Shown here: positions 38,579 through 47,669 of the stretch, one piece after another
How the letters are laid out: each line of letters opens with the position of its first letter
Position numbering within the stretch: the stretch's first letter is position 1
Assembly (NCBI RefSeq): GCF_900129875.1
Contig: NZ_FQXC01000006.1
Span: forward strand, 62,001 to 126,000
Direction of reading: 5' to 3'
DNA: 64,000 nt
Source of the DNA: Marivita hallyeonensis
GTDB taxonomy: Bacteria > Pseudomonadota > Alphaproteobacteria > Rhodobacterales > Rhodobacteraceae
Program-made: the position numbers and the translations under genes
Notes under the pieces: model-generated
The model's input: the letters and a program-made list of their open reading frames with translations, nothing else
Told to the model about the DNA's origin: nothing
Databases searched by the model: none

Positions 38579-39394
38579 ATGCAGAATTCCGAAGTGGCTG
38601 AGCGCGGTCTGGTCCTGCTGGGCTGCGGAAAGATGGGATCGGCGATGCTTGAAGGCTGGTTGGCCGCAGGGCTGCCAGCGTCTTCGGTTTGGGTCATTGA
38701 CCCGAACCCGTCAGATTGGGTGCAGGCACAGGGGGTTCATCTCAACGCCGATTTGCCAGAGAATCCGTCGATGGTGCTGGTCGCCGTAAAGCCGCAGATC
38801 ATGCGGGACGCACTTCCGTCACTTGCGCCACTGGGGAACGGGACCACGACCTTCCTGTCTGTTGCCGCCGGCATCACCATCGCCACCTTCGAGGACATGC
38901 TGGGAGCCGACACCCCGGTGATCCGGTCGATCCCGAACACGCCTGCCGCCGTGAAGCAGGGCATCACTGCGCTCATTGGGAACAGCAAGGTCAGTGAAGA
39001 CCAAATGCAGATGGCCGAGACGCTTCTTGCGGCTATCGGTCAGACCGTGCGGCTCGAGACCGAGGACCAGATGGACGCGGTCACGGGCCTGTCCGGATCA
39101 GGTCCGGCCTATGTGTTCCACATGATCGAATGCCTCGCGACCGCCGGGCAGGCCCAAGGCTTGGCACCGGTTCTGGCGATGACACTCGCCAAGGCCACGG
39201 TCGCCGGCTCAGGCGCTCTGGCGATGCAGGCCGAGGAGACCCCCGCGCAATTGCGGGTGAATGTCACCAGTCCCAACGGGACGACGCAAGCGGGTCTGGA
39301 AGTGCTGATGGATGAAGAGACCGGACTTCCACCATTGATGGCAAAAACCGTGGATGCGGCCACGAGGCGGTCAAGGGAACTGGCCAATGGCTGA
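38579..39394 (+). CDS. proC: Pyrroline-5-carboxylate reductase
   Basis: 271-aa NADPH enzyme for the last step of proline synthesis. VLLGCGKMGSAMLEGWL is the nucleotide motif, IPNTPAAVKQGITAL and GLSGSGPAYVFHMIECLA the substrate domain. Overlaps csaA by eight bases. Confidence 0.96.
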   Translation: MQNSEVAERGLVLLGCGKMGSAMLEGWLAAGLPASSVWVIDPNPSDWVQAQGVHLNADLPENPSMVLVAVKPQIMRDALPSLAPLGNGTTTFLSVAAGITIATFEDMLGADTPVIRSIPNTPAAVKQGITALIGNSKVSEDQMQMAETLLAAIGQTVRLETEDQMDAVTGLSGSGPAYVFHMIECLATAGQAQGLAPVLAMTLAKATVAGSGALAMQAEETPAQLRVNVTSPNGTTQAGLEVLMDEETGLPPLMAKTVDAATRRSRELANG

Positions 39395-39725
39395 CATCAG
39401 TTTCGACGATTTCATGAAAGTCGACATCCGTGTCGGCACGGTGGTCAGATCGGAACCGTTCCCGGAAGCCCACAAACCGGCGTTGAAGCTTTGGGTCGAC
39501 TACGGTGGAGAGATCGGGGTGAAGAAGTCGTCTGCCCAGATCACGGTGCACTATGACCCCGAGACATTGGTGGGCAAAAAGGTGATGGGTGTGGTCAATT
39601 TTCCGCCGCGCCAGATCGGCCCGTTCATGTCCGAGGCGCTGGTGCTTGGATTTCATGACGCCACGGACGCGATTGTGCTGGCTGTGCCGGACGGGGACGT
39701 CCCGAATGGAGCGCGCTTGTGCTGA
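39387..39725 (+). CDS. csaA: tRNA-binding protein CsaA
   Basis: 112-aa stand-alone OB-fold related to the C-terminus of methionyl-tRNA synthetase; binds tRNA and has chaperone-like activity in Bacillus. FDDFMKVDIRVGTVV, KKSSAQITVHYDPE and VVNFPPRQIGPFMSEAL are characteristic. Overlaps proC and the dehydrogenase gene. Confidence 0.93.
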   Translation: MADISFDDFMKVDIRVGTVVRSEPFPEAHKPALKLWVDYGGEIGVKKSSAQITVHYDPETLVGKKVMGVVNFPPRQIGPFMSEALVLGFHDATDAIVLAVPDGDVPNGARLC

Positions 39726-40672
39726 AGCTTCTGATCACGAGAAACCTGCCGGATCGCGTCATTGCGAAGGCACGGGAGTACTTCGACGTCACCTATCGTG
39801 ACAGGCCTCAGGTGATGACACCCGATGAGATGAGACACAGCTTGCAGGACCACGACGTCGTTCTGCCGACGCTCGGTGATCTCTATAGGGCGGAGATTTT
39901 TGATGCCGTACCCAACCCGCGCTGCAAGCTGCTGGCGAATTTCGGTGTTGGATACAACCACATTGATGTGAATGCGGCCCGCGCGGCCGGGATCGCGGTG
40001 ACAAACACGCCCGGCGCGGTGACCGATGCGACGGCCGATATAGCGATTATGCTGATGCTGATGACGTGCCGCCGCGCCGGAGAAGGCGAACGGCTGGTCC
40101 GGGCCGGGGCGTGGGAGGGATGGCACCCGACCCAGCTTCTTGGTCTTCACCTGTCGGGAAAGACGCTCGGTGTCGTGGGCATGGGCCGTATAGGCCAGGC
40201 GATTGCCCACAGGGCACATTACGGTTTCGGCATGACAATCAAATATTATAACCGGTCGCAAAAGAAGATCGACGTTCCGTCGGAGCAGGTCGGTTTGCTC
40301 ACCGATCTTGCGTCGCAAGTTGATGTGATGGTCACGGCTGTGCCGGGTGGCGCCGAGACGAAGCATTTGATCAATGCCGAAATCTTCGACGCGATGCAGT
40401 CTCACGCGCATTTCGTGAACATCGCGCGCGGAGACGTGGTGAAAGAAACTGATCTGATCGACGCTCTACAAACCGGGAAGATCGCTGGTGCGGGATTGGA
40501 CGTCTACGAGTTTGAACCCAAGGTGCCTGATGCCCTGATCCGGATGGAAAACGTGACACTGCTGCCCCATCTGGGAACAGCAGCATTAGAAGTTCGAGAG
40601 AGCATGGGCATGATGGCCGTGGACAACGCGATTGCCTTTGCAAGAGGTAACGCGCTTCCGAACCCGGTTTAG
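39719..40672 (+). CDS. D-2-hydroxyacid dehydrogenase (glyoxylate/hydroxypyruvate reductase type)
   Basis: 317-aa NAD(P)-dependent reductase. GVGYNHIDVNAARAAGIAV, the nucleotide fold GVVGMGRIGQAIAHRA, substrate Arg in NIARGDVV, acidic partner in GLDVYEFEPKVP and catalytic His in LLPHLGTA are all visible. Close to GyaR/GhrB. GTG start at 39719, seven bases inside csaA. Confidence 0.9.
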   Translation: MLKLLITRNLPDRVIAKAREYFDVTYRDRPQVMTPDEMRHSLQDHDVVLPTLGDLYRAEIFDAVPNPRCKLLANFGVGYNHIDVNAARAAGIAVTNTPGAVTDATADIAIMLMLMTCRRAGEGERLVRAGAWEGWHPTQLLGLHLSGKTLGVVGMGRIGQAIAHRAHYGFGMTIKYYNRSQKKIDVPSEQVGLLTDLASQVDVMVTAVPGGAETKHLINAEIFDAMQSHAHFVNIARGDVVKETDLIDALQTGKIAGAGLDVYEFEPKVPDALIRMENVTLLPHLGTAALEVRESMGMMAVDNAIAFARGNALPNPV

Positions 40673-40923
40673 ACCTCTTTCGCGCCAAGCTTTGGCATCG
40701 GAGCATAGTCTGACGGCTTGCGGTCCGGCGACCAATCACGGTCGCGCGCCTTGATGCGTCGGGAGATCAGATACGCAACGGGCCAAGCCGCGACCCATCC
40801 GGTGATGGCGGCGCCGCCGATGACCCACCAGTTATAAAATCCAAGCGTGAACGCGGTGACAACAAGCGTCCCGGTGATAAATGCGCCGCTCAAAAGCGAC
40901 AGGATCAAAGACAAGCGGTCCAT
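40669..40923 (-). CDS. DUF2798-like small membrane protein
   Basis: 84 aa. Two transmembrane helices (about 5-25 and 34-55) followed by a charged tail (RRIKARDRDWSPDRKPSDYA). GGAGGCCAC precedes the ATG at 40923. The two-helix layout with VAWPVAYLISRR-type end resembles DUF2798 proteins; assignment tentative. Its end overlaps the dehydrogenase gene by a few bases. Confidence 0.65.
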   Translation of the reverse strand: MDRLSLILSLLSGAFITGTLVVTAFTLGFYNWWVIGGAAITGWVAAWPVAYLISRRIKARDRDWSPDRKPSDYAPMPKLGAKEV

Positions 40924-41045
40924 CTGTGGCCTCCTTTTGGACGAAACGCGGGGTCGGACCGGAGAGTTCCGAAAACGTGCGCAGCGTTCCACTTGACCCT
41001 CGGCGGCGCTTGCAGTCTGGTCTCGGCGTCAGAAGGAAGCCCGCC

Positions 41046-42167
41046 ATGATCCAGCCCGCCATCACCGGAAGCGGTGTGTTCACACCGGACAACATCATCA
41101 CCAATGACGAATTGGTGGCGGCGTTCAATGCGTATGCGGATCGCGTGAATGCCGAAAACGCCAACGCTATTGCCGTGGGCGAGATGGAGGCGGTGCCGCA
41201 TTCCAGTTCAGAGTTTATCGTGTCCGCTTCGGGGATCGAGCAGCGCTACGTGATGGACAAGGAGGGCGTGCTTGACCCGGCGCGCATGTTCCCTCGTCTA
41301 GACCCGCGACCCGATGATGCGCCGTCAATCATGGCCGAGATGGCCGTCGATGCGATCACGAAGGCTTTGGCGCAGGCCGGGCGAGACGCATCCGAAGTCG
41401 ATCTGGTGATCTGCGCGGCGTCTAATCACGAAAGGGCTTATCCCGCGATTGCCGTCGAGATCCAGTCACTCATCGGGGCCGGAGGATTTGCCTTCGACAT
41501 GAATGTGGCCTGTTCTTCGGCCACATTCGGCATTCAGGCGGCGGCGGACATGGTGCGGTCAGGTTCCGTGCGGTGCGCCGTGGTGGTCAACCCGGAGATC
41601 TGTTCTGCGCATCTCGAATGGCGTGACCGGGATTGCCACTTCATTTTCGGAGACGTCGCAACGGCGGTGGTGATCGAACCTGACGCAAACGCCAAGGGTG
41701 CGCATTTCACCATCCACGGCACGCGCTGCGCCACCGAGTTTTCAAACAACATCCGTAACAACAACGGTTTCTTGCGCCGCACGCGCGATCAAATGGAAGA
41801 TCGCCGTGACATGCAATTCATGCAGAACGGGCGGAAGGTATTCAAAGAAGTGCTTCCGATGGTGTCGGCGCATATTCTTGGGCATTTGTCGGACGAGGGG
41901 TGGGACGCAGATAGCCTGAAGCGCCTCTGGTTGCATCAGGCGAACAACACGATGAACGATTTCATCGGCAAAAAGGTATTGGGCCGGACGCCCGAACCGG
42001 GCGAGCAACCGAATATCCTTCAGGATTATGCCAACACGTCTTCCGCCGGATCGATCATCGCATTCTCCAAATACTCGGACGACATGAAACCGGGTGATCG
42101 GGGCGTGATCTGTTCCTTTGGCGCGGGGTACTCGGTCGGATCTGTCTTGATTGAACGCACCGGATAA
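41046..42167 (+). CDS. Beta-ketoacyl-ACP synthase III family protein (FabH/DarB-like)
   Basis: 373-aa condensing enzyme. The Cys-His-Asn triad is at Cys156 (NVACSSATFG), His297 (LWLHQANNTM) and Asn330 (DYANTSSAGS). It is longer than standard FabH (about 320) because of an N-terminal insertion, like the DarB/CerJ-like group used in dialkylresorcinol-type and other side pathways. No partner cyclase or ACP gene is adjacent. Probably makes or modifies a fatty-acyl product outside core fatty acid synthesis. Confidence 0.87.
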   Translation: MIQPAITGSGVFTPDNIITNDELVAAFNAYADRVNAENANAIAVGEMEAVPHSSSEFIVSASGIEQRYVMDKEGVLDPARMFPRLDPRPDDAPSIMAEMAVDAITKALAQAGRDASEVDLVICAASNHERAYPAIAVEIQSLIGAGGFAFDMNVACSSATFGIQAAADMVRSGSVRCAVVVNPEICSAHLEWRDRDCHFIFGDVATAVVIEPDANAKGAHFTIHGTRCATEFSNNIRNNNGFLRRTRDQMEDRRDMQFMQNGRKVFKEVLPMVSAHILGHLSDEGWDADSLKRLWLHQANNTMNDFIGKKVLGRTPEPGEQPNILQDYANTSSAGSIIAFSKYSDDMKPGDRGVICSFGAGYSVGSVLIERTG

Positions 42168-42179
42168 CGCCCGCAGTGT

Positions 42180-42854
42180 TCACCTGACGCGGTCGAATTC
42201 CGCGAGCAGGCGCGACAGGAACACATCCTCCGACAGACTTTCGGGCAGTCCGGTGTGTGCAGACAGATCAATCTGCCGTGGCTCTCCAAGATCGCTCAGG
42301 AAAGCGTTCAATGCGCCAATGGCCCCGTCTGTCGGCGGCTCCATCAGCATAAGCGCATGGGCCAGAACGGCATACCGCGTCTTGTCCGTCTTGCAAGGAC
42401 GGAACCGCATGGCAGTCCCTGCGAATTTCAGCCCGTTCCATTGCACATTATGCGCCCCGTCGCAAAAGGCTCCGGGTTGCCAGCCACGCGTTGCACCGTC
42501 CCCCAAGGCATTCTCGATAGGGCGGCACAGACGGTCATATTCCCTGTCAAGATCGAACTTCTCTTTTGAAGGGCGGGCATAGACATGGGTGACATTGACG
42601 ATACCCGGACCTTGCGGTGTCACATCGCCGCCTGTGCTGCGCAACGCGACGGGCCAGCCGTTTTCAGTCAACGATTGTGCCACAGCACCATAGGCCGGAA
42701 GTCGCGATAGCTTGCGCGGTGCGATCAGGCATTGCGGCGACCGCCACAGCCAAACGACCCGTTTGTCCGGGTTTTCCGACACGTCCGCCAACAGTGTTGC
42801 TTCCCGCGCCATTGCCGCATCGGCGTCCAAAAATTCGACTTCAGGCGACGTCAT
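42180..42854 (-). CDS. Lipoate-protein ligase A-like protein
   Basis: 224 aa, biotin/lipoate A/B ligase fold. RSTGGDVTPQGPGIVNVTHVY holds the RRxGGG..v.Dg-type substrate motif in a diverged form, and WNGLKFAGTAMRF the catalytic Lys region. Shorter than LplA and lacking its C-terminal accessory domain. Overlaps tdk by four bases. It may be an octanoyl/lipoyl transferase or a diverged homologue. Confidence 0.8.
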   Translation of the reverse strand: MTSPEVEFLDADAAMAREATLLADVSENPDKRVVWLWRSPQCLIAPRKLSRLPAYGAVAQSLTENGWPVALRSTGGDVTPQGPGIVNVTHVYARPSKEKFDLDREYDRLCRPIENALGDGATRGWQPGAFCDGAHNVQWNGLKFAGTAMRFRPCKTDKTRYAVLAHALMLMEPPTDGAIGALNAFLSDLGEPRQIDLSAHTGLPESLSEDVFLSRLLAEFDRVR

Positions 42855-43429
42855 GCGCCCACGGCAGCGCGCCAGTGCTTGCGACAAAGGCTGACATAGG
42901 TCTCGTTCCCTCCGATTTGCACCTGCGCACCTTCGGTCAGCACGTTGCCCTCACCGTCCTGCCGCACGACCATCGTTGCCTTGCGTCCGCAATGGCAAAT
43001 CGTGCGCACCTCGCGCAGCGAATCCGCGAGCGCAAGCAGGGTTGCAGAACCGGGAAAAAGCTCGCCCCGGAAGTCCACTCGCAATCCATAAGCCATGACG
43101 GGCACACCCAGATCATCCGCAACCCGCGCAAGTTGCCAGACCTGATCGGGTGTCAGGAACTGTGCCTCGTCTACAAAGATGCAGGCAAGATCCCTCTCGG
43201 TGAGAACGCCCGCGATCCGCGCAAACAGATCATCGTTTGGTGAAAACGTGTCTGCTTCGCGCGCAAATCCGATGCGCGAACCGATCTTCCCCGCACCGGC
43301 GCGGTCATCGAACGAGGCGATCATCCGGTACACCTGCATCCCGCGCTCTTCATAGTTATGCGCGGCCTGCAAGAGCAGCGTCGACTTCCCTGCGTTCATC
43401 GTCGAGTAGTTGAAGTAGAGCTTTGCCAT
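42851..43429 (-). CDS. tdk: Thymidine kinase
   Basis: 192 aa, type II TK1-like kinase that salvages thymidine. P-loop STMNAGKSTLLLQ, ACIFVDEAQFLTPDQV (Walker B and base) and Cys residues CHCGRKA...CRKHW for the structural zinc are present. Start at 43429 gives MAKLYFNYSTMNAGKS as in the family. Confidence 0.96.
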   Translation of the reverse strand: MAKLYFNYSTMNAGKSTLLLQAAHNYEERGMQVYRMIASFDDRAGAGKIGSRIGFAREADTFSPNDDLFARIAGVLTERDLACIFVDEAQFLTPDQVWQLARVADDLGVPVMAYGLRVDFRGELFPGSATLLALADSLREVRTICHCGRKATMVVRQDGEGNVLTEGAQVQIGGNETYVSLCRKHWRAAVGA

Positions 43430-43663
43430 GCCAGCGGTTTGCCGCAAGCCAACTGCGCGCGCAAGGGCAGGCAAAAGGGGGATGCGCAGTCGCCGTAATC
43501 CGTGAGTGGTGACTTGCATGGCTCACCGTAAATGCCATGCGGTTGCGACAGGTGCGCATCCCAGGTTCGGGCCAAGCCCGTGTGCCTTCACGCCCGACAA
43601 TTTCGGGTCTGGTGCCGGTGTGCCATTGCGCTACGATGAAGGGCAGGGGAAAGAAGCCGCGAC

Positions 43664-43681
43664 GTTCCCACTTGCGGGAAC
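43664..43681. promoter_or_regulatory. Dyad upstream of the CII-like gene
   Basis: GTTCCC, six bases, GGGAAC, ending 19 bases before the gene start. Candidate operator for autoregulation or an mRNA hairpin; not tested. Confidence 0.35.
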
Positions 43682-43699
43682 ACATGAAGGGTAAAGGTG

Positions 43700-44158
43700 A
43701 TGCCAACGTTTGGTCCGTATCTAAAGAAACACACGGAATTGCTGGTCAAGGACGTCGGCATCGAAAAGGCCTGCAAGTTGACGGGCAAGTCGAAAGCGAC
43801 CCTGGGCCGGTACTATGCCGATCATGAAGAACACGCGGAACGCTTCATGCCCGTCGATGCGGTGGCGGCTCTGGAACAGGAATCCAGCTATCCGCATGTC
43901 ACGTCGGCCCTGGCCGAACTTGGTGGCATCACGCTCAGCTTCGATGAACGCCGCGGCAATGTCGACAAGAAGGGCGGCGTCAATTCCGATGTCGTCGCAC
44001 TGAGCCAGCGGTTTGCGATGCTGATGGCGGAATACCACCAATCCATCGAAGACGGCGTCATCAGCGCCAACGAAGCCCGGCGCCTGCTGCGCGAAACATT
44101 GGCACTCCAGCAGGTGCTGGTCGATATGAAGCTGCATCTGGAAGATGAAACAGTTTGA
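43700..44158 (+). CDS. Putative HTH regulatory protein (phage CII-like), unknown
   Basis: 152 aa, all helical. The N-terminal part (VGIEKACKLTGKSKATLGRYY, residues about 19-40) reads as a helix-turn-helix and the C-terminal part (VISANEARRLLRETLALQQVL) as a helical bundle. The pattern recalls phage CII-type regulators (Phage_CP76) but this is a loose resemblance. It overlaps yigZ by 14 bases and is not in an obvious prophage. A GTTCCC-N6-GGGAAC dyad (43664-43681) lies just upstream and may be its operator. Confidence 0.7.
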   Translation: MPTFGPYLKKHTELLVKDVGIEKACKLTGKSKATLGRYYADHEEHAERFMPVDAVAALEQESSYPHVTSALAELGGITLSFDERRGNVDKKGGVNSDVVALSQRFAMLMAEYHQSIEDGVISANEARRLLRETLALQQVLVDMKLHLEDETV

Positions 44159-44495
44159 AGGTGTCATCTCGGATCGCGGTTCGAAATACGCGGTCAGCGG
44201 CGGCCCCGCAGCGGATCGCGACGCCGTGGCGGCATTTCTGAAAGAGCTGAAGCGCGGCAAGAAATATGCCAAGGCCACTCACAACACCTGGGCGGTGGTG
44301 TTCTCGGACGGCACGCCTCTCAAGAATGACGACGGCGAGGGCGGCGCAGGCCAGATCATCTTGCAAATGCTCGAACGCGAAGGTCTGACCGACCACGTGA
44401 TCGTCGTCACACGCTGGTACGGCGGCAAGCACTTGGGTGGCGACCGGTTTCGCCACGTGCAGGACTGCGTGCGGCATTATCTGGATCACACCTGA
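44145..44495 (+). CDS. YigZ/IMPACT family protein
   Basis: 116 aa. KATHNTWAVVFSDGTPLKN, DDGEGGAGQIILQ and VTRWYGGKHLGGDRF are the conserved UPF0029 (IMPACT N-terminal) segments. Shorter than YigZ (about 205), lacking the C-terminal ferredoxin-like domain. IMPACT relatives bind GCN1 in eukaryotes; bacterial role unclear. Confidence 0.88.
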   Translation: MKQFEGVISDRGSKYAVSGGPAADRDAVAAFLKELKRGKKYAKATHNTWAVVFSDGTPLKNDDGEGGAGQIILQMLEREGLTDHVIVVTRWYGGKHLGGDRFRHVQDCVRHYLDHT

Positions 44496-44506
44496 GGAGA
44501 CCACGC

Positions 44507-44854
44507 GTGGAGTTTTTCAGACGGCTCAAGCTGCGCATCATCTGGTCCTGGGAGGGCTGCGTGTCCACCTGGCGGACCGAACCCAGCTTTCGCAGCTGGG
44601 TCTGGGCCAACCTTGTGTCCGCCATCCTCGCATTCGCTCTGCCTCTGTCGCCCGTGGAACGGGCCCTGATCCTTGCCTTGGGGATTCTGGTTCTGGCGGC
44701 TGAGCTGCTCAACACCGCCCTTGAGGACGCCATCGACTACATTTCGACCGATCAACACCCGCTCGCCAAACGCGCCAAGGATGCCGGCAGCGCAGGCGTC
44801 GCCGTGACCTCGATCGCCGCCGGCGTGGCCTGGGTGATTATCCTGATTGGCTGA
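44507..44854 (+). CDS. dgkA: Diacylglycerol kinase
   Basis: 115-aa three-helix inner-membrane kinase that recycles diacylglycerol. AAELLNTALEDAIDYISTDQHPLAKRAKDAGSAG in two parts (ELLNTALEDAIDY, KRAKDAGSAGV) is the DgkA active-site signature. GTG start at 44507 with GAGGAGA upstream. Convergent with the DUF393 gene, overlapping by 17 bases. Confidence 0.95.
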   Translation: MEFFRRLKLRIIWSWEGCVSTWRTEPSFRSWVWANLVSAILAFALPLSPVERALILALGILVLAAELLNTALEDAIDYISTDQHPLAKRAKDAGSAGVAVTSIAAGVAWVIILIG

Positions 44855-45227
44855 CGCGCCGTGCCTTGCGGCGCAGATGCCAGCGATAGATGACGGGCGC
44901 AAGGACATGGTCATACACCACTGACGCCACCTGCGTGATCCCCGGCAACCCCACCACCCGCGCCAACCAGCGATAGCGCGGCATTTCGCGCCAAAGAACC
45001 AGAAACGCGGGAATGCCGCTGCTCAGATCACCATCGCGCAGCACGTAGAGTCGCCGCGCCGCCGTGTCCTCGTCAATCCCCCAGGCGGCACGTGCCGGTC
45101 CGTTCAGATCGTCGAACTGAATCGGAAGATCGTGCTTTTGCGCGTAAGCCGCGTAGTGGTTGATCTCGAACGAACAGACGGGACAGTCGTCGTTGAAAAG
45201 GACTCTGGTGTGAGATGTTTGGGCCAT
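44838..45227 (-). CDS. DCC-family (DUF393) thiol-disulfide oxidoreductase-like protein
   Basis: 129 aa. VLFNDDCPVCSFEINHYA is the DxxCxxC motif that names the DCC family, with a thioredoxin-like fold and a C-terminal basic tail RWHLRRKARRV. Likely redox active in the cytoplasm; substrate unknown. Confidence 0.9.
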   Translation of the reverse strand: MAQTSHTRVLFNDDCPVCSFEINHYAAYAQKHDLPIQFDDLNGPARAAWGIDEDTAARRLYVLRDGDLSSGIPAFLVLWREMPRYRWLARVVGLPGITQVASVVYDHVLAPVIYRWHLRRKARRVSQSG

Positions 45228-45345
45228 GTCGCTGAAGTATTATCGAGATGCCGATTGGCAAGGTTCAGCCTGTCGCAGGTCCGAACTTGGACGACGGGCG
45301 ACGTACCTTTATCTTTGAACCGTGCATCAAGATTCGCGAGTGCAT

Positions 45346-46116
45346 ATGCTTTCCAGAATTTTGGTTGTCACTGCTCTTTACGCTACGCCGGTTGCGGCCG
45401 AACCGCTGTTCCCAAACTCCGTAGTGTCAAACAGCATCGACTTTATCCGCGGCGACGATCCTTCTGCCTTTCACTGCCTTGCCTACACCGGCGTGATCCG
45501 CGCCGAGATGCCGGACAAACGCAGCGATGTGCTTTTTGTAGATGACGTCTTCGCTTATCTCGCGCGCTTCCGAGACGGAACAGACGTCCCGATCTGGATA
45601 CACCCAGATATCGGGTCCGAGGCAGCCGCGCGCGACATTGCCCGGCCTGCCGTCGAGGCGCTGGGCAAACTACCGACGGCGATGCGCGGTCGCTTGAATC
45701 ATGTGGTCATTCATTCAGGCAACGAGACGGCCTTTGCAGAAGACGAGGGGCGGTTTTTCGTGCTATATTCCGAAAACATCAAAACGCGCTTGCGCGACAA
45801 TGACCTTGAAGAAACCGTGTTCCACGAAAGCGTGCACGCCACCTTGGATGTGCCGTTTCTGCGCGACGCTGCGTGGTTGGCAGCGCAGGCGGCAGACGGG
45901 GCGTTTATCACGGAATATGCCGCGCGTCATCCCGCCAAGGAGGACTTCGCCGAATCCGCACTGTTTGCGTGGGCACTCTTGCAGCATCCGGGCCGCTTGC
46001 CGCTGAGTTTCGAAACACGTGTCCGTACGATCATGCCCAACCGGTTGGCGTTCTTCGAGACGCTGCTTAACGATGGTCCGGTGTTCACGAGGACCGATCT
46101 GCGCCCCGACTGCTGA
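45346..46116 (+). CDS. Putative secreted zinc peptidase (HExxH), unknown family
   Basis: 256 aa with a signal peptide ending PVAAEP. The motif VFHESVHATLD gives HExxH (His160, Glu161, His164) and DFAES (199-203) supplies an acidic third-ligand candidate, as in gluzincin-like enzymes. No close family recognised. The ATG at 45346 is chosen to start the signal peptide; a codon 24 bases upstream is also possible. Confidence 0.65.
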   Translation: MLSRILVVTALYATPVAAEPLFPNSVVSNSIDFIRGDDPSAFHCLAYTGVIRAEMPDKRSDVLFVDDVFAYLARFRDGTDVPIWIHPDIGSEAAARDIARPAVEALGKLPTAMRGRLNHVVIHSGNETAFAEDEGRFFVLYSENIKTRLRDNDLEETVFHESVHATLDVPFLRDAAWLAAQAADGAFITEYAARHPAKEDFAESALFAWALLQHPGRLPLSFETRVRTIMPNRLAFFETLLNDGPVFTRTDLRPDC

Positions 46117-46164
46117 TCGCGCGGCACGTTTCCGTCGACGGAAAGGACCTGAAGCGTCGATGCA

Positions 46165-47529
46165 TCAGGCGCGCACCCCCCAGAGGTCGTATTCGCCCGC
46201 CTCGTCGACCTCGACCGACACGATGTCGCCAACGGACAAACCATCCGTGCCTTCGTCGATGAACAGATTCCCGTCGATCTCGGGCGCGTCCGCCTTTGTG
46301 CGGCAGGTAGCTACCCCGTCTTCGTCGATCTCATCGATGATGACATGCATCCGTTGCCCGACCTTTCCCGCCAACTTTGCTTCGGAGATCTCTTGCGCCT
46401 TTGCCATGAAGCGGTCCCAGCGGTCCTGCTTCACGTCCTCCGGCACGTGATCCGGCAACGCATTCGACCGCGCGCCGTCGACATTTTCGTACTGGAAGCA
46501 TCCGACACGGTCGAGTTGCGCCTCGTCGAGCCAGTCAAGCAGCGTCTGGAATTCTGCCTCGGTCTCACCGGGATACCCGACGATGAAGGTCGAACGCAGG
46601 GTGATGTCAGGGCAAGTCTCTCGCCATGCCGCGATCTCATCCAAGGTGCGCGCGGCGGCGGCGGGGCGGGCCATGCGCTTCAGCGTGTCGGGATGGGCAT
46701 GCTGAAACGGAATGTCGAGATAGGGCAGCACGAGACCCTCGGCCATCAGTGGCACGAGTTCACGCACATGCGGGTAGGGGTAGACGTAATGCAAGCGTAC
46801 CCATGCGCCCAATGACCCAAGATCGCGTGCGAGAGACAGGATCGGGAACTTCTCCTCCCGGTCTTTCCAGTCGGTGCCATAGGCCGACGTGTCCTGCGAG
46901 ATCACCAGCAATTCGCGGACGCCGTTCTCCACCAGCTTTTCAGCCTCGCGCATCACTGCCTTGGCCGGGCGCGAGGTCAGCAGACCGCGCATGTCGGGGA
47001 TGATGCAGAAATTGCACTTGTGGTTGCAGCCTTCGGAGATTTTCAGATAGCTGTAATGGCGCGGTGTCAGCTTCACGCCGGATGCAGGCAGCAAGTCCAC
47101 AAATGGGTCCGGGTCGGGCGGTACAGCGGCGTGGACAGCGTCGAGGACCTGCTCGTATTGATGCGGCCCCGTGACGGCCAACACCTTGGGATGGGCGCCA
47201 GTGATGTATTCGGGTTCGGCCCCAAGACAGCCTGTGACGATCACCCGCCCATTCTCCGTCAATGCTTCGCCGATGGCGTCGAGGCTCTCGGCCTTTGCGC
47301 TGTCCAGGAATCCGCAGGTGTTCACGATGACCGCGTCGGCGCCCGCGTAATCCGGTGAAATGCCGTAGCCTTCGGCCCGGAGCCGGGTCAGGATTCGCTC
47401 TGAGTCCACCAGCGCCTTGGGGCAACCAAGCGAAACCATGCCGATTGTTGGCTGACCGGCGCGTGTGTCAGCGGTGATCCGGGCGGAAGGCGCAAGATCA
47501 GGCCGGAGGGAAGGGGGGTTCTGGGACAT
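46165..47529 (-). CDS. rimO: Ribosomal protein S12 methylthiotransferase
   Basis: 454 aa. UPF0004 N-terminal domain ([15 protein letters not shown]), radical-SAM centre [14 protein letters not shown] and C-terminal TRAM domain. It adds a methylthio group to Asp88 of S12. The start at 47529 ([11 protein letters not shown]) or nine bases earlier (MPRMSQ) is uncertain; neither has a clear ribosome site. Confidence 0.96.
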   Translation of the reverse strand: MSQNPPSLRPDLAPSARITADTRAGQPTIGMVSLGCPKALVDSERILTRLRAEGYGISPDYAGADAVIVNTCGFLDSAKAESLDAIGEALTENGRVIVTGCLGAEPEYITGAHPKVLAVTGPHQYEQVLDAVHAAVPPDPDPFVDLLPASGVKLTPRHYSYLKISEGCNHKCNFCIIPDMRGLLTSRPAKAVMREAEKLVENGVRELLVISQDTSAYGTDWKDREEKFPILSLARDLGSLGAWVRLHYVYPYPHVRELVPLMAEGLVLPYLDIPFQHAHPDTLKRMARPAAAARTLDEIAAWRETCPDITLRSTFIVGYPGETEAEFQTLLDWLDEAQLDRVGCFQYENVDGARSNALPDHVPEDVKQDRWDRFMAKAQEISEAKLAGKVGQRMHVIIDEIDEDGVATCRTKADAPEIDGNLFIDEGTDGLSVGDIVSVEVDEAGEYDLWGVRA

Positions 47530-47669
47530 GCGCGGCATATAGAGTTTAACAGAGGCGCAGGGAAGGGCTTGCGCGCGCGCCTCAGAGCATCAACACTCGG
47601 ATCAGTCCGTCGAAAGTCAAACCGATCAGCACCGCGACCCTTTCCCGCAACCTGACCCTCCTGCCGTGG

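Noticed and set aside
43700-44158. A prophage remnant around the CII-like gene
   Set aside because: Neighbours (tdk, yigZ, dgkA) are ordinary chromosomal genes and no integrase or structural phage gene is near.
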